Shown: positions 1 through 5,293 of the stretch, one piece after another
How positions within the stretch are numbered: the first letter of the stretch is position 1
How the letters are laid out: every line of letters begins with the position of its first letter
Assembly (NCBI GenBank): GCA_938029515.1
Contig: CALJAQ010000076.1
Span: 1-5,665, forward strand
DNA: 5,665 nt
Direction: 5' to 3'
Origin: an uncultured Nitrososphaerales archaeon
Lineage (GTDB): Archaea; Thermoproteota; Nitrososphaeria; Nitrososphaerales; JAAOZN01
Program-made: the position numbers and the translations under genes
Notes under the pieces: generated by a model
Told to the model about the DNA's origin: nothing
Seen by the model: the letters and a program-made list of their open reading frames with translations, nothing else
The model's database searches: none

Positions 1-170
1 GACGCTAGGGTTGCATCGGCTGAAGCTCCGTAGAATATTTTAAGATTCACAGCGAGTACTCAAAACCACCCTCTACGCTGCGCAGTTGTCTGATGCTCAT
101 AAATTAAAAGCCTCTCCAAAGCACACTAAGCTACCTATCCACAAGCTTACCTCACATCAACACATCTTTA
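1..170. other. No supported gene at left edge
   Basis: I see no convincing reading frame, RNA gene or repeat in this stretch. On the minus strand there are short open pieces (for example one reading VLAVNLKIFYGASADATLA at about 3-60), but stops are frequent and no start, domain or neighbour supports a gene. It may be a continuation of the decayed coding region at 171-562. Confidence 0.3.
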
Positions 171-562
171 AGAAGAGCTCAGCATCCATTTACGATCTGG
201 TGAAGATGGATGCAAAACCTCTCTAGCACCAACCTTAACACCCTTTAAAGGCAAAGACTCATCAACTCTATCTTCAGGGTCGACATTCCATTCGTCGCAA
301 GCATCTTCCTAAGAAAGCGGCAGATCTTGTAAAACTCTAATCTTTCTTAGAGTGGATGCCACTACTTCAGCAAAGTCTTGAGCTGATGTGCGCTCCTATA
401 GGGAAAGCGTGTTGCTTGCACACATTCCCTAGCTAGGGCATGCTGCCAGTTTCCAGCTTTAGTTCGGTATGATAGAAAGGATGACGCTATGCCTTAGATG
501 GTTCCGTTAAGATGCGCCACCTCTATGAGTTTCTCCTTCATGTGACTCTTATCGCCAACCAT
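171..562 (-). pseudogene. Possible decayed coding region, product unrecognised
   Basis: No intact ORF of useful length exists here, but the minus strand reads like broken protein-coding DNA. From an ATG at 562 one frame gives MVGDKSHMKEKLIEVAHLNG and so on to a TAA at 496-494. It then stays open for 43 more codons to a TAG at 364-362. Near 400 the better-looking sequence moves to a second frame, with RTSAQDFAEVVASTLRKI and so on. A TAG at 311-309 follows, then 46 open codons beginning EDACDEWNVDPEDRVDESLP and ending at a TAA at 170-168. The last part is rich in RNY codons (GAA, GAT, GTT, GCT), and its antisense reading is serine-rich, as a shadow frame would be. I do not recognise the family. 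It needs at least two stop-codon changes and one frame change to be a gene, so either a relic or chance is possible. Confidence 0.33.
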
Positions 563-687
563 TATAATCAGCTACCAAACAAAAGACACCTAAACAGTAT
601 AAACTATATGAGGTGAAATTCTTGCAGTAGAATAAACCGTATTTGGATGCTAATCTTATATAGTAGAGACGAATCTATCTAAGTGTA
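563..687. other. AT-rich intergenic region
   Basis: This is a non-coding stretch upstream of the zinc-ribbon gene. It contains TATA-like runs, including ACTATATG near 603-610 and the better placed box at 655-662. No hairpin or RNA gene was noticed. Confidence 0.4.
655..662 (+). promoter_or_regulatory. Archaeal TATA box for the zinc-ribbon gene
   Basis: The sequence CTTATATA resembles an archaeal TATA box. A start site about 26 bases past its centre would fall near 685. That gives a 5' leader of about 20 bases to the ATG at 706, which can hold the GGAAG Shine-Dalgarno-like sequence at 693-697. The spacing supports the ATG at 706 over the TTG at 688, which would lie almost on the transcription start. 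The assignment rests on pattern and spacing only. Confidence 0.45.
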
Positions 688-705
688 TTGAAGGAAGATT
701 ATACG

Positions 706-900
706 ATGACTACAACATCTTACTATCAGTGTGTAAAGTGTGGCGGTGAACTAAAACTCGTTGAACACTACTACCCACCTAAAAAGGGAAACCCCTTTAT
801 GCTTGAATTTGTAGTTCTGACCTGCGAAGCGTGTAAGTTGGAGGGTAGAGGTAGAAACGAAAGTGAAGCCTATTTGAACTTGGCTAAAAAGACAGTATGA
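706..900 (+). CDS. Small zinc-ribbon protein, 64 aa
   Basis: This small protein probably binds one structural zinc ion. Two CxxC knuckles are visible, Cys9/Cys12 in CVKCGGEL and Cys40/Cys43 in CEACKLEG, separated by a 27-residue stretch of mixed beta-prone and charged residues. The tail is short and probably helical (ESEAYLNLAKK). This is the layout of a zinc ribbon, a fold used for nucleic-acid or protein contacts. The fold does not say which applies here, and I assign no function. I chose the ATG at 706 because GGAAG lies 8 bases upstream; a TTG at 688 would add six residues (70 aa). The next gene, a broken membrane protein, begins 9 bases after the stop, so the two may have been co-transcribed. 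There is no signal peptide or membrane segment, so the protein is expected in the cytoplasm. Confidence 0.72.
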   Translation: MTTTSYYQCVKCGGELKLVEHYYPPKKGNPFMLEFVVLTCEACKLEGRGRNESEAYLNLAKKTV

Positions 901-909
901 GCTGCCTGA

Positions 910-1427
910 ATGTGTCTTCAAGTAATGAACAGAGTCTCGGTGCGTAGGGTAGCGCTTGCAGCAGTATTTGCTTGGATAATATTCGTATCAAAGGTCTTTA
1001 TACCTACACTATTTGATGAGGCTGTGATTTTACCTCAAATAACTGTACTAACGTTGGCTTCGCTTACCCTATCAAAATTAGGCGGCGCGTCTACAGCAGC
1101 GGGCTTCTAATCACACTTTGGCGCCCTAGCTTCGCACCTATAGTCTCATATTCTCAATATATTTAGGCGTGTTGATAGATGTATTTGTTAATGTGTTCAA
1201 GGCTAAGAGTCCAAGCAGCGATGTTAGGGTTAGAAGGCTAGTGGCTGCTACGTCTGCTGCAGCAGCCTTGACTGGCTTCATAGGCTATTATTCTGTGGTC
1301 TACCTTATGGAGTTTACGCCGCCAACCTTTGGTTGATGCTACGATTCTAGTAGGTGGGGTTGTAAACGGTGTAACTGCTGGTTTGGTTGCAGCAGTTATA
1401 TGGAGACGGATTAAGCACATATTCTAA
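910..1427 (+). pseudogene. Frameshifted membrane protein, ECF-transporter S-component-like
   Basis: The coding sequence continues through three reading frames. Frame 1 runs from ATG 910 (or ATG 925, MNRVSVRRVALAAVFAW) to a TAA at 1108-1110. The sense then moves to frame 3 at about 1101 (GLLITLWRPSFAPIVS), to frame 2 at about 1145-1150 (LIFSIYLGVLIDVFVNVF), and back to frame 3 at about 1328 (TLVDATILVGGVVNGVTAG), ending at TAA 1425-1427. Two single-base deletions (near 1101 and 1145) and one extra T in CCTTT (1326-1330) would explain it. The repaired product is about 170 residues with perhaps five or six hydrophobic segments and a basic end (WRRIKHIF). Size, arginine-flanked first helix and small-residue-rich helices resemble vitamin-binding S components of ECF transporters; that is inference, and the substrate is unknown. 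The stop overlaps the end of the convergent oxidoreductase gene. Genuine decay and sequencing indels cannot be told apart here. Confidence 0.66.
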
Positions 1428-3529
1428 GCTTTTCTTATATTGCATAGTAGAGATTTTAGGCGCGTAGAGCCCATGAGAGGGTCTACCGGAGGCCTATCGT
1501 CTGTTAGAAGGTTAATGTTTGATATCTGGTAGCCGTGATCTGGGGTCTCGATCTCTGGAAACCACCAACCGTGCTCTGCGTGAATAACCCTTGGATCTAT
1601 GCCATCAGTCAATCTCGCCTTCATCCTCACAGAGCCCCTGTGATTCTCTATTATAACCCAATCGCCATCTTTAATATCGTACTTATCTGCGGTTATCGGG
1701 TTTATCTCCACAATAGGATGTGGGTGGCTTCTCCTCAGTGTCTTAAGCTGCCTTCCCTCTGAGTTAAAGTATTCTATGCTTCTGCCGCCTGTGATCAGCA
1801 TGTAGGGGTAGCGTTCAGCCAACGCAGGCGCGCTAAAGGGCGTCTCTGGGTTCTCTTGATACTCTGGCAGCGGCCCAAGCCCCCACTCCTTGAACTTCTC
1901 TGGATAAAACTCAAATTTACCGGATTTTGTGTTAAACCCACGTTTAATATATTTGCGGTATTCCACACTCCCCCTTAAGTATCCTAATTTGGTGAACTCC
2001 TCCCATGTAACTCCACTCGGCGCTAGAATGTAATCAAGCGCCTCATCTGGATCGTTCCAGAAGTATTCTGGGTAGAGTCTTTTACCCAATTCGTTGAAGA
2101 TCTTCAGGTCAGACCAGCAATCAGAGTTATCAACGATCTTCTTTCTAGCGAAGACATAGCCGTGGCTTTTCCAATAGTCTCCTACTGTGTTGTATTCAAG
2201 CCAAGACGCTGTGGGTAGTATTATGTCAGCATATTCTGCTGTAGGTGTCTTAAACATATCAGCAACGACCATAAACTCCACTTTCTCTAAAGCTTCCCTC
2301 ACTCTAGTAGTGTTCTCTCTTACAACAAGAGGATTTGAGCCAGCAACATATAGTGCCCTAACTTTATACGGTCTTCCTTCGATGATAGCATCCCACACAG
2401 CGTAAGGCGGGCATCTGCCTACTGAGTCGAGTAGCTTATATTCTTGCCCCCCTATCCTCTTCTGCACCTTCTCTTTAGGCAGCTTCTCTGGTAGACCGAA
2501 ATCTCGATAGCCTATTATAGGAGGCGGGTCAAAGAGCACATTACCTCCAGGAACATCTAAGTTTCCAGTTAAGGCTACAAGATACATTAAGGCTGCATCT
2601 ATACCTATGCAGTTGATGTTTTGTTCTATGCCTACGCCCCAGTGTATCGCTGCCGGCTTTGTTAACGCGTAAATCTCTGCAGCCTCTTTTACTTTCCCCC
2701 ATGGGATCCAAGTAACCTCTTCTACTAGTTGCGGTGTGTATTTTGAGACGTGTGCCTTTAAGTCTTTGAAGCCAGTAGTGTATTTTTCTACAAACTGTTT
2801 GTCATAGAGTTCTTTATCGATTATGTGCCTAATCATTCCTAACGCAAGCGCTAGATCTGTAGAAGGTCTGATCTGAAGCCAAATATCAGCTCTGCTTGCT
2901 AATCTGGTTCTTCTTGGGTCTACTACAACCATCTTTGCACCTTTCTTCAGATTTAACGTTAAGTTGATGCCTATGTACTCGTCTGGGTTAGAGATTACGC
3001 TATTGCTCCCCCATACTAGCACGCATTTTGGCGACGAGTCGTAATCAACTATAGGTAGGCTGCTTAAACCCAGAATCTTTGTCAACGCTAACCTTGGAAT
3101 GTAGCACATGTGTCCATTAGTAACGTAGTTAGGTGAACCGAAGAGGTTGGTGAACCGATTCATGAAGTGGAAGTAGTCTCTACCGGTTCCGTGTATAAAG
3201 ACCACACTTTCAGGACCTGATTCTTCAGCTACCTCCTTCAGCTTCTTAGCAACAATATCTAGGGCTTCACTCCAAGTGATCTCCACCCACTCCCCTGAAG
3301 CTTTTGGACCTATGCGCTTCAAAGGGTGTCTAAGTCTAGTTGGATGGTTGAGTTGCTCTACTGCTGCGTATGCCTTGACACATACATACCCTTTGCTTAT
3401 TGGATGTGTTTTATCGCCTTCTACACCTACTATCTTACCATCCTCGACAGCAACTATGATGCCGCAGCCGCCATGCCCACAGCCACGGCAGTTTGTGCTA
3501 ACCCCCTCTAAAACCAATATTATCAGCAA
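1424..3529 (-). CDS. Molybdopterin oxidoreductase, bis-MGD family catalytic subunit, 701 aa
   Basis: This is a Mo/W-bis-MGD enzyme of the DMSO-reductase superfamily and has the family's usual length. The N-terminal [4Fe-4S] domain has Cys14, Cys17, Cys22 and Cys50, followed by Lys52, which normally helps relay electrons. Cys14-Cys17-Cys22 is spaced CxxCx4C, one residue longer than the usual CxxCx3C. Cys142 in GHMCYIPR sits where the protein ligand to the metal is expected, so a cysteine-ligated site is predicted. Cofactor-binding signatures follow: WGSNS (173-177), VVVDPRRT (201-208), GSNPLV, and HGWWFPE (653-659) in the C-terminal dinucleotide-binding domain. Overall it resembles the PsrA/PhsA/acetylene-hydratase side of the family. 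Acetylene hydratase itself is unlikely, because its active Asp just after the second Cys is replaced by Gly/His. There is no Tat motif, so it is probably cytoplasmic. No FeS or membrane subunit is adjacent, and the substrate is unknown. The start is TTG 3529; TTG 3517 is an alternative. Confidence 0.93.
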   Translation of the reverse strand: MLIILVLEGVSTNCRGCGHGGCGIIVAVEDGKIVGVEGDKTHPISKGYVCVKAYAAVEQLNHPTRLRHPLKRIGPKASGEWVEITWSEALDIVAKKLKEVAEESGPESVVFIHGTGRDYFHFMNRFTNLFGSPNYVTNGHMCYIPRLALTKILGLSSLPIVDYDSSPKCVLVWGSNSVISNPDEYIGINLTLNLKKGAKMVVVDPRRTRLASRADIWLQIRPSTDLALALGMIRHIIDKELYDKQFVEKYTTGFKDLKAHVSKYTPQLVEEVTWIPWGKVKEAAEIYALTKPAAIHWGVGIEQNINCIGIDAALMYLVALTGNLDVPGGNVLFDPPPIIGYRDFGLPEKLPKEKVQKRIGGQEYKLLDSVGRCPPYAVWDAIIEGRPYKVRALYVAGSNPLVVRENTTRVREALEKVEFMVVADMFKTPTAEYADIILPTASWLEYNTVGDYWKSHGYVFARKKIVDNSDCWSDLKIFNELGKRLYPEYFWNDPDEALDYILAPSGVTWEEFTKLGYLRGSVEYRKYIKRGFNTKSGKFEFYPEKFKEWGLGPLPEYQENPETPFSAPALAERYPYMLITGGRSIEYFNSEGRQLKTLRRSHPHPIVEINPITADKYDIKDGDWVIIENHRGSVRMKARLTDGIDPRVIHAEHGWWFPEIETPDHGYQISNINLLTDDRPPVDPLMGSTRLKSLLCNIRKA

Positions 3530-3547
3530 TAATAGAGTTATAAGAAG

Positions 3548-3558
3548 TTATATATTAA
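3548..3558. promoter_or_regulatory. Shared divergent TATA region
   Basis: TTATATATTAA lies midway between the oxidoreductase start (TTG 3529, minus) and the probable RidA start (ATG 3577, plus). On the plus strand TTATATAT is centred about 25 bases before ATG 3577. On the minus strand TTAATATATAA is centred about 24 bases before TTG 3529. Both distances fit leaderless archaeal transcripts, and neither start has a usable Shine-Dalgarno (the AAGGT before ATG 3577 touches the start codon). A second TTATAA at 3538-3543 could instead serve the downstream TTG at 3517. Confidence 0.55.
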
Positions 3559-3576
3559 TATGTTAATTACTAAGGT

Positions 3577-4001
3577 ATGGCTGAGTCGTGTAAAGAGGGT
3601 TTAGGTCTCATACACTATGGCGGGCAGCTTGTGGAGTGGGGGTAGGTGCTAAGGTTAAAGGGTCAAAAGGCTTCATCTTCCTCTCAGGCTCTGAGGGCAG
3701 AGACCCAGCAACTAACAGAGCGGTTGAAGGGGTTAGGGATCAGACTAGGCTCGCTCTCGATAAGATAAAGGAGCGGCTCGAGAAGGCTGGTTCAAGCATA
3801 GACTATGTGGTGAAATTTGTGTGGTATGTTGCAAAACAAGAGCATAGAGATGAGTTCATAAAGGCAAGGGATGAATGGCTGGCTGAAAACGCGCCTAATC
3901 TGCTTAAAGAGAGATCTTACGCTTCAACACTACTCTTAGAAGTGGGGTTAGCCCTACCAGAGATGCTAGTTGAAGTTGACTCTATAGCCGTCATACCATA
4001 A
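3577..4001 (+). CDS. RidA/YjgF/UK114-family protein, with an apparent frameshift near the N-terminus
   Basis: Rid-family proteins are small trimers; RidA itself hydrolyses reactive enamine/imine intermediates such as 2-aminoacrylate released by PLP enzymes. Family marks are FLSGSEGRDP, the Q-T-x-x-A-L helix start (DQTRLALDKIKERLEKAG), VVKFVWYV, ERSYAS with the arginine matching the carboxylate-binding Arg of RidA, and LVEVDSIAV with the conserved Glu. The uninterrupted frame runs from GTG 3636 to 4001 (121 aa) but lacks the usual first beta strand. Just upstream, ATG 3577 opens another frame reading MAESCKEGLGLIHYGGQLVEWG, then TAG at 3643. One extra G in the G5 run at 3638-3642 would join them as LVEWGVGAKVKG, giving about 141 aa with the Arg at 113 and Glu at 133. 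The TATA box also fits ATG 3577. It is either a real frameshift or a homopolymer error. The substrate is unknown; subgroup assignment within the Rid family is open. Confidence 0.87.
3638..3642 (+). other. G5 run, apparent -1 frameshift site in the RidA gene
   Basis: Five consecutive G residues separate the frame that carries the N-terminal 22 codons (from ATG 3577) from the frame that carries the rest of the Rid domain. Six G residues would make one continuous gene. Homopolymer runs are common places both for slippage mutations and for sequencing errors. Confidence 0.6.
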
Positions 4002-4025
4002 AAATGTGGGGTTTCCCCCACATTT
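4002..4025. terminator. Bidirectional hairpin between convergent genes
   Basis: AAATGTGGGG (4002-4011) and CCCCACATTT (4016-4025) form a perfect 10-bp stem with a TTTC loop. It starts one base after the RidA stop (TAA 3999-4001) and includes part of the stop codon of the convergent binding-protein gene (rc of 4024-4026). On the minus-strand transcript the stem leads into a U run (rc of 4001-4005), which favours termination there. On the plus-strand transcript only UUU follows. A role as a shared terminator or 3'-end stabiliser is inferred from position and structure. Confidence 0.68.
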
Positions 4026-5238
4026 AAGGTGAGTAGAGTATCGTTGGCGCTGGCATCTTATCTATGAATCCAGACTCTACGCCGAATTGGAAGAGCGCCC
4101 ACACATTCTCTCTTACCGCAGGGTCCCAAACTGCTCTGAATCTTGGGTCAATTCTACCTGCAATTACACCCTCTTTTATTACGCCACGTGGTAGGTTCAA
4201 GGCTTTTGTGACTATTTGGTCCGCTTTATCTGGATTGTCTCTAATGAATTCTTCTGCATCCTTATACATCGCTATGATTCTTGGGATGGCTTGAGGATTC
4301 CGCTTAAGGTAGTCGTTGTTCATAGCAAGTAGGAGATACCAAGCGTAGTCGTAGCCCTTCAGCTCACGCCAAGCTTCATTTCCAACCCATATCACTTTAG
4401 TGGTTGGATCAGACTTCTTAGCTAGCGCTACATGCGGCTCTACCAGAACCGCAGCGTCAACCCTCTTAGCCTCGAACTCCGCTCTCGCAACCGGATAAGC
4501 CGCTGCCCTTACAGTTATCTGCTCACCCAGCTTAAGACCTTGTGTCAGCGCATACGCTCCTATAAGCTGGTAGTCTACCGCGCCAACGTCTATAGCTAGA
4601 GTCCTACCAGCCAAGTCTTTTACGCTGTTTATGTTAGGATCTCTTGCGACTATGAAGAGGGTTGCAGTGGCGTAAGTTGAGATTATCGTTATAGGTATGC
4701 CCTCGTTATGCATCCTTTGGAAGACGTTAGCTCCACCACCCCAGATATGAGCCTCACCAGTACCGAGACCAGCGTAGGCCGCGGCTATCGCAGAATACCT
4801 AACCCACTCGACTTCAAGCCCATTCTTCTTATCAAAGCTCTGATTCTCGATGACAAGGTGAACTATAGACATATAGGCTGGAAAGGTTAAGGTGCCTACC
4901 TTCAGCTTTATCGGCTCAACTTTAGGTGTTGTGGTTACAGTAACGGTTGCTGTCACTGGTGCTTGAGTGACTGTAGTAGTTATAGGAGGTTGGGTTACTG
5001 TTGTTGTCAGGGTTACTGCTGGTATTGTTTGTGTTACGGTCTGGGTAACAGTCTGAGTAATGGTTGTAGCTGCTGTTCCCGCTGCTATTGTGCTAGTCAC
5101 AATTCTTGTTTGCGTAGTCGTCTCCACCCTAGTTGCTGTGCTGGTTATAGTCGTTGGTGGGGTAAGGGCTATGGCGCCAACAGCAGCTATTATCACAATG
5201 ATTACAATTATAGTTGCTATTATTGTAGAACGCTGCAT
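4024..5238 (-). CDS. NitT/TauT-type ABC transporter substrate-binding protein with Thr-rich stalk, 404 aa
   Basis: This is an extracytoplasmic receptor that would deliver a small organic ligand to an ABC importer. Residues 5-25 are a strongly hydrophobic helix after MQRST. There is no lipobox cysteine, so an uncleaved membrane anchor is likely. Residues 26-105 are about 45% threonine (36 of 80) with TQTVTQT-like and VTQ-P repeats, a low-complexity stalk typical of archaeal surface receptors and probably O-glycosylated. From about 109 on comes the type-2 binding fold of the NMT1/SsuA/TauA/ThiY group: KLKVGTLTFPAYMSIVHLV, a GLGTGEAHIWGGGANVFQRM loop, VKDLAGRTLAIDVGAVDYQL, and KRVDAAVLVEPHVAL, all characteristic of that superfamily. 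The superfamily covers sulfonates, taurine, nitrate, pyrimidine precursors and aromatics, and the ligand cannot be chosen from sequence alone. No permease or ATPase gene is adjacent. ATG 5238 is chosen because the TATA box lies about 26 bases upstream and the anchor helix follows at once. Confidence 0.9.
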   Translation of the reverse strand: MQRSTIIATIIVIIVIIAAVGAIALTPPTTITSTATRVETTTQTRIVTSTIAAGTAATTITQTVTQTVTQTIPAVTLTTTVTQPPITTTVTQAPVTATVTVTTTPKVEPIKLKVGTLTFPAYMSIVHLVIENQSFDKKNGLEVEWVRYSAIAAAYAGLGTGEAHIWGGGANVFQRMHNEGIPITIISTYATATLFIVARDPNINSVKDLAGRTLAIDVGAVDYQLIGAYALTQGLKLGEQITVRAAAYPVARAEFEAKRVDAAVLVEPHVALAKKSDPTTKVIWVGNEAWRELKGYDYAWYLLLAMNNDYLKRNPQAIPRIIAMYKDAEEFIRDNPDKADQIVTKALNLPRGVIKEGVIAGRIDPRFRAVWDPAVRENVWALFQFGVESGFIDKMPAPTILYSP

Positions 5239-5241
5239 AAA

Positions 5242-5257
5242 AGCGAGTTACTTCGCT
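5242..5257. promoter_or_regulatory. Inverted repeat, possible operator of the binding-protein gene
   Basis: AGCGA (5242-5246) and TCGCT (5253-5257) form a 5-bp inverted repeat with a 6-base spacer. It lies between the TATA box and the predicted transcription start of the binding-protein gene, where a bound repressor would block initiation. It is short and could be chance. Confidence 0.32.
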
Positions 5258-5259
5258 CA

Positions 5260-5268
5260 TTATATAAA
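5260..5268 (-). promoter_or_regulatory. TATA box of the binding-protein gene
   Basis: Read on the minus strand this is TTTATATAA, a strong archaeal TATA box. Its centre is about 26 bases upstream of ATG 5238, so transcription should begin at or next to the start codon. No Shine-Dalgarno sequence is present, which agrees with leaderless translation. Confidence 0.6.
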
Positions 5269-5293
5269 TCTACCCATAGTGATATGGGCTCCT

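Noticed and set aside
897..947. ATGA overlap start at 897 for the gene after the zinc ribbon
   Set aside because: The frame is open for only 16 codons and its sequence is not hydrophobic, unlike the frame starting at 910 or 925.
1238..1420. Minus-strand ORF of 60 codons
   Set aside because: It is antisense to the membrane pseudogene, whose plus-strand sense gives coherent hydrophobic segments; this ORF shows no family features.
1535..1762. Plus-strand ORF of 75 codons
   Set aside because: It lies antisense within the oxidoreductase gene and its composition is that of a shadow frame, with no domain or start signal.
1424..3529. Acetylene hydratase as the function of the molybdopterin enzyme
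   Set aside because: The general layout and cysteine metal ligand are similar, but the aspartate beside the second cluster cysteine is absent, and the residue after the metal ligand is Tyr rather than the Ile of the hydrophobic pocket.
3276..3566. Plus-strand ORF of 96 codons and an overlapping one at 3326-3511
   Set aside because: Both are antisense to the N-terminal iron-sulfur domain of the oxidoreductase, whose cysteine motifs are clearly the real coding sense.
4900..5160. DNA tandem repeat or CRISPR-like array in the stalk region
   Set aside because: The repetition is at the level of Thr/Val/Gln codons. The DNA units are irregular and have no constant repeat and spacer structure.
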